From NCBI GenBank assembly GCA_021157555.1, contig JAGGWL010000308.1, positions 1 through 32,490 on the forward strand: 32,490 bases of DNA. The letters run 5' to 3'. The notes below the pieces were generated by a model that did no database searches, was not told the DNA's origin, and worked only from the letters and a program-made list of their open reading frames with translations. Source of the stretch: Deltaproteobacteria bacterium (GTDB lineage Bacteria; Desulfobacterota; Desulfobacteria; Desulfobacterales; BuS5). Both the position numbers and the translations under genes were made by a program. Positions 8,047 through 18,051 of the stretch are shown one piece after another. Position 1 is the stretch's first letter. Every line of letters starts with the position of its first letter.

Positions 8047-8865
8047 CTACTTGGAACGATTATTTTTTTCCACGCTCCTTAACTTGTGTGCGGCAATTTT
8101 GGCTTCGCTTGATTCAGGGTATTTTCTTATCAATTTCTTAAAAATTAAACGAGCATTAGCAGTATCTTCCAAATTAAAAAAAGCAAAGCCCTGTTTTAAA
8201 AGAGCGGATTTAACTTTATTGCCATCAGGATATTTTTCAATAACTTTTTGGTATTCAAGTATCGCCTTTTTGAACGATTTCTTACGATAATAGACTTCAC
8301 CAAACCAGAACTGCGCATTATCCGCATTCCTTGAATTGGGATACTGTTTTAATAAAGATGTAAAACCCTCAATCGCAGCCTTATTATCTCCACTATCAAA
8401 CGCCTCTTTAGCTTTTTGATATATCCTGTTATCAGGAGTTTGTTCTTTAACAACTTTGCGATAAGTTTCTTTTTTACTATAAACATTACCAGGAACAGGT
8501 ACTAAAGCTCTCTTTCCCCTGTTGTTTGACTCTTCAAGAGCCATTATCCTGCTATTCAATAAGTGTTCAGTCTCTTCAACCCGTCCATATAAAAGCCGGA
8601 TTTCATCCCTGAGTTTGTCAATTTCGGCATTAAGGCTTGCAGATTGTTCCCTTAGCAGGTTATCTTCTTTTGAGCTGTTTTCAGTATAGCTTTTAATATT
8701 TTTAAAAAAACTTTGATTTTTGGACTCAAAATCCGAATAACGCCTTTCAAGTGATGCAAGTCTGTTATCAAGGATATAAACATCCTCTCTTAAAGCACAT
8801 CCTGATAAAGAAAAACCAGATATAAAGATAAAAAAAATGACAAAAAATAAAAAAAATGATTTCAT
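8047..8865 (-). CDS. ybgF: Tol-Pal system protein YbgF/CpoB (coiled coil + TPR), predicted lipoprotein
   Basis: 272 aa; FSLSGC lipobox, coiled-coil N-term, TPR-like YQKAKEAFDSGDNKAAIEGFTSLLKQYPNSRNADNAQFWFGEVYY; adjacent to pal. Confidence 0.9.
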   Translation of the reverse strand: MKSFFLFFVIFFIFISGFSLSGCALREDVYILDNRLASLERRYSDFESKNQSFFKNIKSYTENSSKEDNLLREQSASLNAEIDKLRDEIRLLYGRVEETEHLLNSRIMALEESNNRGKRALVPVPGNVYSKKETYRKVVKEQTPDNRIYQKAKEAFDSGDNKAAIEGFTSLLKQYPNSRNADNAQFWFGEVYYRKKSFKKAILEYQKVIEKYPDGNKVKSALLKQGFAFFNLEDTANARLIFKKLIRKYPESSEAKIAAHKLRSVEKNNRSK

Positions 8866-8943
8866 AAATTATTTTTTTGAACATAAAAGGCCGGAAAGCT
8901 ATAAAGCCTCCCAGCCTGCAAATAAGAATATACAACTCAAGAC

Positions 8944-9534
8944 CTATTCCAATACAAAATGTACCCGCCGGTTTTTGGCCCAGGCATCTTCATTATGTTC
9001 CAGGAATAATGGACGTTCCTCACCATAACTGATTGTTGTTAATCGTTCTTGCGCAATACCAATATCCACCATAAATTTTTTCACACTCTCTGCCCGTCTA
9101 TCGCCCAAAGCAATATTATATTCACTGGTTCCGCGTTCATCACAATGCCCTTCAATAATCACAGAAACATCCGAATATTGCATCATCCATATTCCTTTAA
9201 GTTTAAGGGTATCCTGTGATGACAAGGAAAGAACCGAGCTGTCAAATTTAAAATATATATCTTCATTAATAAATTTTTCTCTGGCAGCATTTTCCTGAGC
9301 AGCCCGCTCCTCAGCAGCCAGAGCTTCAGCAGCCAGAGCTGCTGCATCTGCTTCTGAAATAGTGCTTTCCTCAAGATCCCCAGCAATTTCTTCAACCTGT
9401 TGAGCGGTAGAATCTTCGGCCGTTTGGTCTGTTACCGGTGCAGTACTAACCACCTTTTTAGTACATGCTGTGGTAAACAGCATGACAGATACAAAAAAAC
9501 AGAACGTTAATGTAATCAATAATCTCTTTTGCAT
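8944..9534 (-). CDS. pal: Peptidoglycan-associated lipoprotein Pal
   Basis: Start [11 protein letters not shown] at 9534 with GGGAGGAG upstream; lipobox FTTAC; OmpA domain [34 protein letters not shown]. Confidence 0.93.
   Translation of the reverse strand: MQKRLLITLTFCFFVSVMLFTTACTKKVVSTAPVTDQTAEDSTAQQVEEIAGDLEESTISEADAAALAAEALAAEERAAQENAAREKFINEDIYFKFDSSVLSLSSQDTLKLKGIWMMQYSDVSVIIEGHCDERGTSEYNIALGDRRAESVKKFMVDIGIAQERLTTISYGEERPLFLEHNEDAWAKNRRVHFVLE
9311..9340. repeat. Perfect tandem 15-bp duplication in pal linker
   Basis: TCAGCAGCCAGAGCT twice (9311-9325, 9326-9340), encoding duplicated ALAAE-type pentapeptide. Confidence 0.85.
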
Positions 9535-9562
9535 TTTCTCCTCCCTAATTAATAAAATGAAT

Positions 9563-10888
9563 TCACCTATAAATATTCGCAGACCATGCAGGATTAGTTT
9601 GTTCGCCAGGCATGGAAAGTAAACGTCTCTGATCCGTTCCATAAGCGGTCATTACATATATACCGGCAGTGCCTTTACGAGTGGAACTAAACAGAATCAG
9701 ACTTCCATCAGGAGACCATGAAGGGGATTCATTATCATAGGAAGATTCTGTCAACCGCATAAGATTTCTGCCGTCAACACTAATAACAAAAATGTTGATT
9801 TCACCCTTGCACATACCTGAATAAGCTATCTTGTCACCTTTTGGCGACCAGGCTGGCTCTGTATTATATCGCCCTTGATATGTAAGTCTGCTTACATGTC
9901 CTGATCCCACATCCTTAATGTAAATCTGCGGAGTTCCATGTCTTTTGGAAACAAAGGCCATTTTTCTTCCATCAGGAGACCATGAGGGAGATGAATCTAT
10001 TCCTTTGTTTATAGTTAATCTTTTAGTTATTTTACCCTTTCCGGTCAACATATAAATTTCCTGGTCACCGGAAAATGAAAATGTTGCGGCAAGCTCAAAC
10101 CTGTTAGGAACCCATGCAGGAGTGATATTAATACCTTTTTTGGCAACAATAGTGCCACTTTTTTGTGTTAAATTTTTTATGTAAAGGTCAGGGTGGCCTC
10201 TTAAATATGAAGTAAAAGCCAGACACCTGCCATCGGAGGACCATGCCGGAGAGAGAGTTATATTTTTGTTAAAGGTAAATCTTTTGGGATTGTAACCATC
10301 AAAATCACAGATATATATCTCCTTATGGCCTGAACCGGTCGACACAAATGCAATCCTGCTGTCAAATATTCCCCGATTGCCGGTGAGATGCTCTATAATT
10401 TCGCTGCAAAACCTCCGGACTATCCTTCGCTGGTCGCCAAGCCTGCTTTTATACTTCTTGCCAACAATCAGCTTGCATTTAAATGTATCATACAACCTCA
10501 ATTCCATTTCAAGCCGGTTGGCGTTTTCAAGAATAGCTCCTGTTATCAACAGCTCCGCACCAATAGATGTCCAGTTATAAAATTTAATATTTGATGCTGT
10601 AGTGCCTGAGCTATGAGCATCTTCCAGAAAAGCCGCCCTGTCAAGCATTTTGAAATAACCGGTAAACTCCAAAGTTGAAGAAAACAAGTCAGAAGCTTCC
10701 TGGGCAGTCTTCCTTTCTGCAAAATTGCCTGAAAAGGTTTTAAAATAAGAAACAGCAACAGGAATTTTTCTTAAAAAGGGATTGGTTATATCTATATAAT
10801 CATATCCCGCAAATGCGATATGCGACCCTTCAAAACAAAATATAACTGCAACACAATATAATACTCTAACAAATAATTTTTTTAACAT
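9563..10888 (-). CDS. tolB: Tol-Pal system beta-propeller protein TolB
   Basis: 441 aa; repeated [14 protein letters not shown] / [14 protein letters not shown] propeller blades; position between tolA and pal. Confidence 0.95.
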   Translation of the reverse strand: MLKKLFVRVLYCVAVIFCFEGSHIAFAGYDYIDITNPFLRKIPVAVSYFKTFSGNFAERKTAQEASDLFSSTLEFTGYFKMLDRAAFLEDAHSSGTTASNIKFYNWTSIGAELLITGAILENANRLEMELRLYDTFKCKLIVGKKYKSRLGDQRRIVRRFCSEIIEHLTGNRGIFDSRIAFVSTGSGHKEIYICDFDGYNPKRFTFNKNITLSPAWSSDGRCLAFTSYLRGHPDLYIKNLTQKSGTIVAKKGINITPAWVPNRFELAATFSFSGDQEIYMLTGKGKITKRLTINKGIDSSPSWSPDGRKMAFVSKRHGTPQIYIKDVGSGHVSRLTYQGRYNTEPAWSPKGDKIAYSGMCKGEINIFVISVDGRNLMRLTESSYDNESPSWSPDGSLILFSSTRKGTAGIYVMTAYGTDQRRLLSMPGEQTNPAWSANIYR

Positions 10889-10918
10889 ATCATCTCATAT
10901 CATCCGAAAATCTTACAA

Positions 10919-11797
10919 CTACCTGATACCTTCAGGCGTAAACCTTAACCCGACAATCACATAAGATTTATGAATTCCTGCAGGATGCGGGCGAACGGGA
11001 TTCGATTTTATAATTGCTTTTCTGGCAGATTCGTCCAAATAAATATTGCCTGACCTTTTATCAAACCATATATCCTGTATTTCACCATCCGGCATAATTT
11101 TAAACGCAATTTCAGCCATAAAATCAGTACGCCCTCCCGCCAGTTGTTCGGAAAATGCCCAGTTTTTTTGAACCTGATAAGCAACTTCAACCCTATAGAT
11201 ATTGATTAATTCGAGTCTTTTTTTTCCGGCAATACCATTAAAATTTTCTACTCTTACATCTTTTCCAGATTCTTTATTGTTCTGTTTCCCTGCCTCCGAC
11301 TTTTTGATTTCCTCTCTTAAACGTTCAAAAGCCATGGCAAGAGGATCCGATTCCGCCTCTTCAACTTTTTGTTCTATCTGTTGCAGAGACTTATTTTTGA
11401 GTGCTTTCTTTTTAAAAGCCTTCTCGTTAAGGACTTTCTTTCGTATTTTCTCTGGTTTATAAGTTCTCTTTTTTAGAGATTTTTTAACCCTTTTCTTCTT
11501 TTTTCCCAAAGGAACAGGTTTTGCGGATTTTTTTGCGGTGTTAACCGCAACTTCCGTGTCAGTCTTTGAATCTATCTTTTTGGGTCTAACAGATTTTGAT
11601 AAAATCTTGTTTTCAGGTAATGAAACAAGACTGACATTAATTACAGATGCTAACGGCTTGTTATCTGGTGTAAATTTCGGAGCAAAAATCAAAGCACATA
11701 TAAAAATCAGGTGAAATATGATTGAAATTGCATAAATGCAAAAAAACGTTTTTGGATCGTTATCTATCTCCTGATATAAGTGAGCATTAGAATACAT
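10919..11797 (-). CDS. tolA: TolA / TonB-family energy-transducing protein
   Basis: N-terminal TM, Lys-rich charged linker, TonB/TolA-like C-terminus (VQKNWAF...IAFKIMPDGEIQDIWFDKRSGN); synteny tolQ-R-A-B. Confidence 0.88.
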   Translation of the reverse strand: MYSNAHLYQEIDNDPKTFFCIYAISIIFHLIFICALIFAPKFTPDNKPLASVINVSLVSLPENKILSKSVRPKKIDSKTDTEVAVNTAKKSAKPVPLGKKKKRVKKSLKKRTYKPEKIRKKVLNEKAFKKKALKNKSLQQIEQKVEEAESDPLAMAFERLREEIKKSEAGKQNNKESGKDVRVENFNGIAGKKRLELINIYRVEVAYQVQKNWAFSEQLAGGRTDFMAEIAFKIMPDGEIQDIWFDKRSGNIYLDESARKAIIKSNPVRPHPAGIHKSYVIVGLRFTPEGIR

Positions 11798-11843
11798 TTT
11801 TTACCCAAACACGGGAACTCAAAAACTAATAATTAAACCTGAT

Positions 11844-12269
11844 TCAACTTTTTTCATTCTTTTCAGTGGTGACAGGCTCTGTAACCATCCCGATCTTTTC
11901 GACTCCTGCGCCTTTAATCTCTGACATTACCAGAACTACCCGTCCATATGGTATCTCTTTATCAGCTCTAAGAAAAACTTCGCGATCTTTCCGCCCTTCC
12001 AGAATTTTTGATAATTTTTTCTGAAGAAAATCAATTTCCACCTGATAATCGTTTATATGAATCCCGCCACTTTTATCAATAGTAATTACCAGATTCTCTG
12101 CCTGCACAGTAAGAGATTTGGCATCCGTCTCAGGCAAGGATACATCAACCCCTTGCATCATCATAGGCGCTGTAACCATAAAGATTATAAGAAGAACAAG
12201 CATAACATCTACAAATGGAGTTACATTGATCTCCGCCATAAGACTATCATTCTTTCCGTTGGATATCAC
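11844..12269 (-). CDS. tolR: TolR / ExbD-family biopolymer transport protein
   Basis: MAEINVTPFVDVMLVLLIIFMVTAPMMMQGVDVSLP. Confidence 0.95.
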   Translation of the reverse strand: MISNGKNDSLMAEINVTPFVDVMLVLLIIFMVTAPMMMQGVDVSLPETDAKSLTVQAENLVITIDKSGGIHINDYQVEIDFLQKKLSKILEGRKDREVFLRADKEIPYGRVVLVMSEIKGAGVEKIGMVTEPVTTEKNEKS

Positions 12270-13021
12270 TTATCAATCCTCTCCGTACTTAAAATATCTC
12301 TTTCAATTATATTCAAAAAATCAGATGAAAAACTCTGCAATTCAGACTCTATAATCCTGATCTTCTGCATAAAATAATTAAAAGCGATTACCGCCGGTAT
12401 TGCCGTTGCCAAGCCTGCGGCTGTAGCTACAAGAGCCTCTGATATGCCAGGTGCCACAACAGCCAGACTGGCAGAGCCCCTCAAACCGATTCCATGAAAA
12501 GAATTCATAATACCCCATACAGTACCAAAAAGGCCAATAAAAGGGGTTGTACTCCCTGTTGTAGCAAGGAAAGGAACCATTTGCATCATTCTGGTCGTTT
12601 CTGTGTTGATTGCCCGCCGCAAAGATCTTTGCAGATTATCAGTACCTGCAACTTTTGAACTCAAAGATAATACTTCAGGTTCCTGTGTTCCGGATTCATG
12701 CTTTTGTGGTTCTTCGCTTTTACCTGTATCCCCTGACAAGCTCAACTTTCTCAATTCAAGATATCCGACACGAAAAATTCTGGCAACAGGACAGCCATAT
12801 AGTTGCCTTGCTTTTTTAAAAGCATCGGAAAAATCTTTGCTCTTCCAGAAAAATTCTGTAAAAAGGATTGATTCTTTTATCGCTTTTCGCAAGTATCGAT
12901 ATTTTATAATAATAATTGCCCATGAGGTTATTGAAAAAAAAAGCAAAAGTAAAAGCACAAATTGAACCATGAGTCCTGCATTGGCTACCATGTGCAATAA
13001 ATCAATATCTGAAGCAGGCAT
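12266..13021 (-). CDS. tolQ: TolQ / MotA-TolQ-ExbB proton channel protein
   Basis: LATTGSTTPFIGLFGTVWGIMNSFHGIG...PGISEALVATAAGLATAIPAVIAFN; 4-nt overlap with tolR. Confidence 0.95.
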   Translation of the reverse strand: MPASDIDLLHMVANAGLMVQFVLLLLLFFSITSWAIIIIKYRYLRKAIKESILFTEFFWKSKDFSDAFKKARQLYGCPVARIFRVGYLELRKLSLSGDTGKSEEPQKHESGTQEPEVLSLSSKVAGTDNLQRSLRRAINTETTRMMQMVPFLATTGSTTPFIGLFGTVWGIMNSFHGIGLRGSASLAVVAPGISEALVATAAGLATAIPAVIAFNYFMQKIRIIESELQSFSSDFLNIIERDILSTERIDK

Positions 13022-13187
13022 AAGTGTCTCCGTAAACTTTTTTGTTTAATAATGTCAAAACATTCGAAAACATTCAAAGGAATAAGGTAGAATATAAAAT
13101 ACAACCATAAAACATATTTCAAAGATTTCACTATACTGAATCTGGAGCAGTGTCAACAAATTTGGCATTAGATATTCTTTTTTGAAA

Positions 13188-13240
13188 CTATTGACAAACC
13201 TATTTTTCTATTGACAAATAACTAATAAATTATTAGTTAT
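13188..13240 (+). promoter_or_regulatory. sdh promoter/operator region: two CTATTGACAAA direct repeats followed by perfect 11-bp inverted repeat
   Basis: CTATTGACAAA at 13188-13198 and 13208-13218 (20-bp period); ATAACTAATAA-A-TTATTAGTTAT at 13218-13240. Confidence 0.6.
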
Positions 13241-13278
13241 CTCAATGAATATACTTTGGTAATATTATAACGGAGGAA

Positions 13279-13923
13279 ATGATGGCTTGGATAACAGAAA
13301 CATTCACAACATCAATAGGAAAAAAAATTTTAATGGCCCTTACAGGCTTAAGTTTTTGTGGTTTTCTGACTGTACATCTTATCGGGAATCTCACTCTATA
13401 TGGTGGTCAGGATCTTTTTAACGCTTATGTAGAACATCTTCATTCATTAGGGCCTCTTATTATAGTGTTTGAATGGGGACTTCTATTACTGGCAATAATT
13501 CATATCCTAACAGGTTCAATTCTTTTTTTTCAGAATCTAAAAGCAAGACCTGTAAGATATAAAGTTAATAAAAATGCCGGAGGACGTACCCTGGGATCGG
13601 CTACTATGCCGTACACCGGTTTTATCCTGCTCCTCTTCATTATATTTCACCTATTGGATTTTCATTTTGTTGATCATACTACTCAAACTGTTTATCAAAT
13701 TGTATCCAATTCTTTGTCTCAAATCGGGTTAGCAACTGTTTATATCTTTGCGGTTGTTATAGCTGCAATACACATAAGCCACGGATTCTGGAGCCTGTTC
13801 CAGACTTTAGGCGCTAATCATCCAAAATATATGCCCTTAATAAAAAATATTGGCATTCTATTCAGCCTGCTTATAGGAATAGGTTTTGGTTTCATCCCTA
13901 TATTTATTGCATTTATTGCTTAA
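13279..13923 (+). CDS. sdhC: Succinate dehydrogenase/fumarate reductase cytochrome b subunit (B-type, single large anchor)
   Basis: 214 aa, about 5 TM segments with conserved His (TVHLIGN, IFHLLDFHFVDH, IHISHGFWSLFQTLG); followed by flavoprotein and Fe-S genes; GGAGG upstream. Confidence 0.92.
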   Translation: MMAWITETFTTSIGKKILMALTGLSFCGFLTVHLIGNLTLYGGQDLFNAYVEHLHSLGPLIIVFEWGLLLLAIIHILTGSILFFQNLKARPVRYKVNKNAGGRTLGSATMPYTGFILLLFIIFHLLDFHFVDHTTQTVYQIVSNSLSQIGLATVYIFAVVIAAIHISHGFWSLFQTLGANHPKYMPLIKNIGILFSLLIGIGFGFIPIFIAFIA

Positions 13924-13966
13924 AAATATCCACCAAATTTAAGGTGAAAGATAGAAAGGATTTGTT

Positions 13967-15880
13967 ATGCAACTTGATGGTAAGGTTCCAGGTGGTCATA
14001 TTTCAGAAAAATGGGATAAATACCGTTTTGATTTAAAACTGGTAAATCCCTCAAATAAAAGAAAATTTAATATTATTGTGGTGGGAACCGGTCTTGCAGG
14101 TGGTTCAGCTTCCGCATCTCTGGCAGAGCTGGGATATAATGTTAAAACATTCTGTATCCAGGACAGCCCCAGACGCGCGCATAGTATTGCTGCTCAGGGT
14201 GGTATAAATGCTGCCAAAAACTATCCCAATGACGGAGACAGCACTTGGCGTCTCTTTTATGACACAGTAAAAGGCGGTGATTTCAGATCACGTGAAGCCA
14301 ATGTCTACAGACTTGCCCAGGTAAGCTCTAATATAATAGATCAGTGTGTAGCTCAGGGAGTGCCTTTTGCACGAGATTACGGAGGTTTGCTTGCAAACCG
14401 CTCTTTTGGAGGCGCTCAGGTTTCAAGAACCTTTTATGCAAGAGGACAGACAGGACAACAGCTTCTTCTCGGCGCCTACAGTGCACTTTCAAGACAAATT
14501 AATGCAGGTAAGGTTACAATGTTTCCCAGGAGAGAGATGCTTGACCTGGTTGTAATAAATAATCAGGCTCGAGGAATCATTGTAAGAAACCTGATAACAG
14601 GAGAACTTGAGTCTCACGATGCAGATGCAGTTGTTTTATGCACCGGCGGATATGTAAACGTTTTTTTTCTCTCAACCAATGCTATGGCATGCAACGTTAC
14701 TGCTGCATTTAGAGCTTGTAAAAAAGGTGCGTTTTTCGCTAATCCCTGTTTTACCCAAATTCACCCGACCTGCATCCCGATGCATGGAACATTTCAATCA
14801 AAATTGACTCTCATGAGCGAAAGTTTAAGAAATGATGGGCGTGTATGGGTTCCTAAAAATCCAGGAGATAAACGGCCTGCCAATCAAATTCCGGAATCGG
14901 AAAGAGATTATTATCTCGAAAATAAATACCCAAGCTTCGGCAATCTGGTCCCACGTGATGTAGCTTCGCGCAATGCCAAGGAACAATGTGACGTTGGAAA
15001 AGGCGTGGGTGAAACAGGACTGGCAGTTTATCTTGACTTTGAAGAAGCCATTAAACGTGACGGAAAAAATGTAATAGAAAAAAAATACGGGAATCTTTTT
15101 CAGATGTATGAAAAAATTACGGCAGCTAACCCGTATGAAACACCAATGATGATCTATCCCGCTATGCATTATGCAATGGGTGGCTTATGGGTAGATTATA
15201 ATCTCATGAGTAATCTTGAAGGCCTGTTTGTTCTTGGTGAAGCCAATTTTTCCGATCATGGTGCAAATCGACTTGGAGCCAGTGCTTTGATGCAAGGTCT
15301 TGCAGACGGTTATTTTGTTATTCCATATACAATTGGCGGATATCTGGCTGGTACATCAAGAAAAGATATTACAAGTGACCACCCTGCCTTTAAAGACGCA
15401 ACCCAAGCTGTCAATACACGTATTAACAAGCTCCTCTCAATCAATGGCAAACGTACTGTGGATGATTTTCACCGAGAGCTGGGACAAACTCTCTGGAATC
15501 ATTGCGGTATGGCCAGGAATGAAGCAGGCCTGAAAAAAGCCAAAGAGCATATCAAAGGGCTGAGAGAAGAATTCTGGCAGAATGTTAAAGTACCTGGAGA
15601 TGAAAAAGACTTCAATCAATCACTTGAACGAGCCGGACGTGTGGCTGATTTTCTTGAATTCAGTGAGATCATGGTAGATGATGCCCTTGAGCGTAAAGAA
15701 TCCTGCGGAGGCCATTTTAACGAAGCCTACCAGACCGATGAAAATGAAGCTTTACGTGATGATGAAAATTTCTGCCATGTTGCCGCCTGGGAATTCAAAG
15801 GAGAAAATAATAAACCGGAATTCCATAAAGAGCCACTGGTTTTTGAAAACGTCAAATTAACACAAAGGAGCTACAAGTGA
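13967..15880 (+). CDS. sdhA: Succinate dehydrogenase/fumarate reductase flavoprotein subunit
   Basis: 637 aa; FAD motif [54 protein letters not shown]. Confidence 0.95.
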   Translation: MQLDGKVPGGHISEKWDKYRFDLKLVNPSNKRKFNIIVVGTGLAGGSASASLAELGYNVKTFCIQDSPRRAHSIAAQGGINAAKNYPNDGDSTWRLFYDTVKGGDFRSREANVYRLAQVSSNIIDQCVAQGVPFARDYGGLLANRSFGGAQVSRTFYARGQTGQQLLLGAYSALSRQINAGKVTMFPRREMLDLVVINNQARGIIVRNLITGELESHDADAVVLCTGGYVNVFFLSTNAMACNVTAAFRACKKGAFFANPCFTQIHPTCIPMHGTFQSKLTLMSESLRNDGRVWVPKNPGDKRPANQIPESERDYYLENKYPSFGNLVPRDVASRNAKEQCDVGKGVGETGLAVYLDFEEAIKRDGKNVIEKKYGNLFQMYEKITAANPYETPMMIYPAMHYAMGGLWVDYNLMSNLEGLFVLGEANFSDHGANRLGASALMQGLADGYFVIPYTIGGYLAGTSRKDITSDHPAFKDATQAVNTRINKLLSINGKRTVDDFHRELGQTLWNHCGMARNEAGLKKAKEHIKGLREEFWQNVKVPGDEKDFNQSLERAGRVADFLEFSEIMVDDALERKESCGGHFNEAYQTDENEALRDDENFCHVAAWEFKGENNKPEFHKEPLVFENVKLTQRSYK

Positions 15881-16641
15881 CAAAAAATATAAATTTAACC
15901 TTAAAAGTATGGCGTCAGAAAGGGCCGAACGTAAAAGGCAGACTTGAAACTTATTATGCAAATGATATTTCCACAGATATGTCTTTTCTGGAAATGATTG
16001 ACGTTGTAAATGAACAATTAACGCTTGAAGACAAAGAACCGATAGCATTTGATCATGACTGCAGGGAAGGCATTTGCGGAATGTGCGGTGCAGTTATAAA
16101 CGGTCGGGCTCATGGTCCTGAGAAAGGAACAACATTATGCCAGTTACACATGAGACATTTTTCCGACAAGGATGTAATTGTTATTGAGCCATGGAGAGCC
16201 AGAGCTTTTAAGATAATCAAGGATCTGGTTGTAGATAGAAGTGCTTTGGATACAATCATCCAGGCCGGAGGATATGTGTCAGTTGACACAGGAGGAGCGC
16301 AGGATGCCAACTCCATAGCTATTCCTCAAGAAATTGCTGAACTGGCCATGGATGCAGCCGCATGCATAGGCTGTGGCGCTTGCGTCGCCGCCTGTCCCAA
16401 TGCTTCCGCAATGCTGTTCACAAGTGCAAAGATATCTCAACTGGCTTTACTCCCCCAGGGGAAGCCTGAAGCAGCACTGCGAGCCATCGCTATGGTCAAT
16501 GTTATGGATAAACTCGGTTTCGGCAACTGTACCAATGAAAAAGAATGTGAGGCAGAATGTCCCAAAGAAATTTCCATAATCAATATTGCACGCATGAATC
16601 GTGAATTTTTAAAAGCCGGCCTTATTTCTACTGTAAAATAA
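15877..16641 (+). CDS. sdhB: Succinate dehydrogenase/fumarate reductase iron-sulfur subunit
   Basis: GTG start overlapping sdhA stop (GTGA); [10 protein letters not shown] [2Fe-2S] motif, [13 protein letters not shown] and [13 protein letters not shown]. Confidence 0.95.
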   Translation: MTKNINLTLKVWRQKGPNVKGRLETYYANDISTDMSFLEMIDVVNEQLTLEDKEPIAFDHDCREGICGMCGAVINGRAHGPEKGTTLCQLHMRHFSDKDVIVIEPWRARAFKIIKDLVVDRSALDTIIQAGGYVSVDTGGAQDANSIAIPQEIAELAMDAAACIGCGACVAACPNASAMLFTSAKISQLALLPQGKPEAALRAIAMVNVMDKLGFGNCTNEKECEAECPKEISIINIARMNREFLKAGLISTVK

Positions 16642-16681
16642 AAACCTGCTCTGTATCAATTGCTTTTTTAGACTATAAACT

Positions 16682-16721
16682 AAAGCGGGACTCTCTGACA
16701 TTTCAAGGTGCCCCGCTTTTT
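16682..16721 (+). terminator. Probable terminator after sdhCAB
   Basis: AAAGCGGG ... CCCGCTTTTT, 8-bp stem with long loop, T-run. Confidence 0.55.
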
Positions 16722-16739
16722 ACGATAAAAACTACCAAT

Positions 16740-16922
16740 ATGGATCCTGTTAATTGTTACAACTGCCTGCACTATTATGTTACATGGGACAAAAACTTTC
16801 CATATGGCTGCAAGGCTATGAAGTTTAAAAGTAAAAGGCTGCCATCTGCTGTAGTCTTGCAAAATTCGGGAACTAAATGCCTTGTGTTTGAGAAAAAACA
16901 AAAACCCTTCTTATCATCCTGA
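16740..16922 (+). CDS. Small Cys-containing protein of unknown function (60 aa)
   Basis: MDPVNCYNCLHYYVTWDKNFPYGCKAMKFKSKRLPSAVVLQNSGTKCLVFEKKQ: CxxC plus two further Cys; ends 12 nt before GGDEF gene. No strong Shine-Dalgarno seen. Confidence 0.65.
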   Translation: MDPVNCYNCLHYYVTWDKNFPYGCKAMKFKSKRLPSAVVLQNSGTKCLVFEKKQKPFLSS

Positions 16923-16933
16923 AAGAACATTCT

Positions 16934-18004
16934 ATGAATAATATTGAGCCACTTATCAAACAGTTAAAAGAAAATGAAAAAATAGCAAAAAAATTTTTTC
17001 AGGTTGAAACCAAAATTTTAAGTATTTTGAATTTTAAAGATTTTTTTGAGATTCTTTTAACTGAAATCAAAGAGATATTCAAGGTACCCCATGTATGGAT
17101 TTCTCTGATCAAAACAAGCGAGGTGACAAATCTGATTCGTCATCTGGAATCATCGAGAATATTAGGAAAAAATATAAATATAATAGATCAGAATTCTTTC
17201 CAGCAGCTTCTTGGCAACAATACGACACCCTTGCTCGCCAACGATAATTTAAAGCCTTTTTACAAAATTATAAACATTAAAAGAAAATATCTTATCAGAT
17301 CAATAGCCATTGCGCCAATTGCTATTGATGGAGAGGTGATAGGAAGTCTAAACCAGGCCGATTTCTCCCCCACCCGTTTCCAACCAGGCATTGACACAGG
17401 CCTTTTAGAACATCTTGCAGTAAAAATATCTCTGTGTTTATCAAACGTCACTGCCCATGAAAAATTAAAAATAATGGCCTATCACGATCCTCTTACAGGA
17501 CTTTTAAACCGAAGGGTAATGGATGCTGTCCTAAAAAGAGAGTTCACACGTTCCGAAAGGTATAAAGCTCCACTATCAGTGATATTCTGTGACATCGACA
17601 ATCTTAAACGAACAAATGACATGTATGGACATGATACAGGGGATCTACTTATAAAACATGTAGCAGACATATTGTTGAAAGAAAGCAGACAATCTGATGT
17701 TATCGCAAGATTTGCAGGGGATGAATTTGTGGTAATCCTTCTGGAAACCAAAAAAAAGGATGCTCTGAACCTAATTAACCGGATCAAACTTTACTGTTTT
17801 GCGCATCCCTTAAATATTAAAAAATTATCCATACCTGTTTCAATTAGTTTTGGATTATCATCTACAGAAAACAATTCCATTAAATCATCAAATATACTTT
17901 TAAAACAAGCAGATGACAATCTATATGCGGTAAAAAAAACAAGAAATAAAAAATCAGGTAAGGAGGAAGCTAATATAATTAATTTAGCTGTTCACAGAAA
18001 ATAA
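16934..18004 (+). CDS. Diguanylate cyclase with N-terminal GAF/DUF484-like domain
   Basis: HDPLTGLLNRRVMDAVLKREFTRSERY...FCDIDNLKRTNDMYGHDTGD; signature RFAGDEF; RQSD five residues upstream matches inhibitory I-site. Confidence 0.88.
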   Translation: MNNIEPLIKQLKENEKIAKKFFQVETKILSILNFKDFFEILLTEIKEIFKVPHVWISLIKTSEVTNLIRHLESSRILGKNINIIDQNSFQQLLGNNTTPLLANDNLKPFYKIINIKRKYLIRSIAIAPIAIDGEVIGSLNQADFSPTRFQPGIDTGLLEHLAVKISLCLSNVTAHEKLKIMAYHDPLTGLLNRRVMDAVLKREFTRSERYKAPLSVIFCDIDNLKRTNDMYGHDTGDLLIKHVADILLKESRQSDVIARFAGDEFVVILLETKKKDALNLINRIKLYCFAHPLNIKKLSIPVSISFGLSSTENNSIKSSNILLKQADDNLYAVKKTRNKKSGKEEANIINLAVHRK

Positions 18005-18038
18005 AAAAAACCTTATCGTATGCGATAAGGTTTTTTTT
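18003..18038. terminator. Bidirectional intrinsic terminator between GGDEF gene and rplQ
   Basis: A8-CCTTATCG-TATG-CGATAAGG-T8, perfect stem; genes converge on it. Confidence 0.92.
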
Positions 18039-18051
18039 ATTTATTTTAATT

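Noticed and set aside
8471-8507. AGGAACAGGTACTAAAG resembling the GGAACGGGTACGAAA repeat
   Set aside because: Lies inside the ybgF coding frame and is matched only in part; likely chance.
9535-9642. 36-aa N-terminal extension of the Pal ORF
   Set aside because: Overlaps the tolB 3' end; MQKRLLIT with GGGAGGAG and a lipobox is the evident start.
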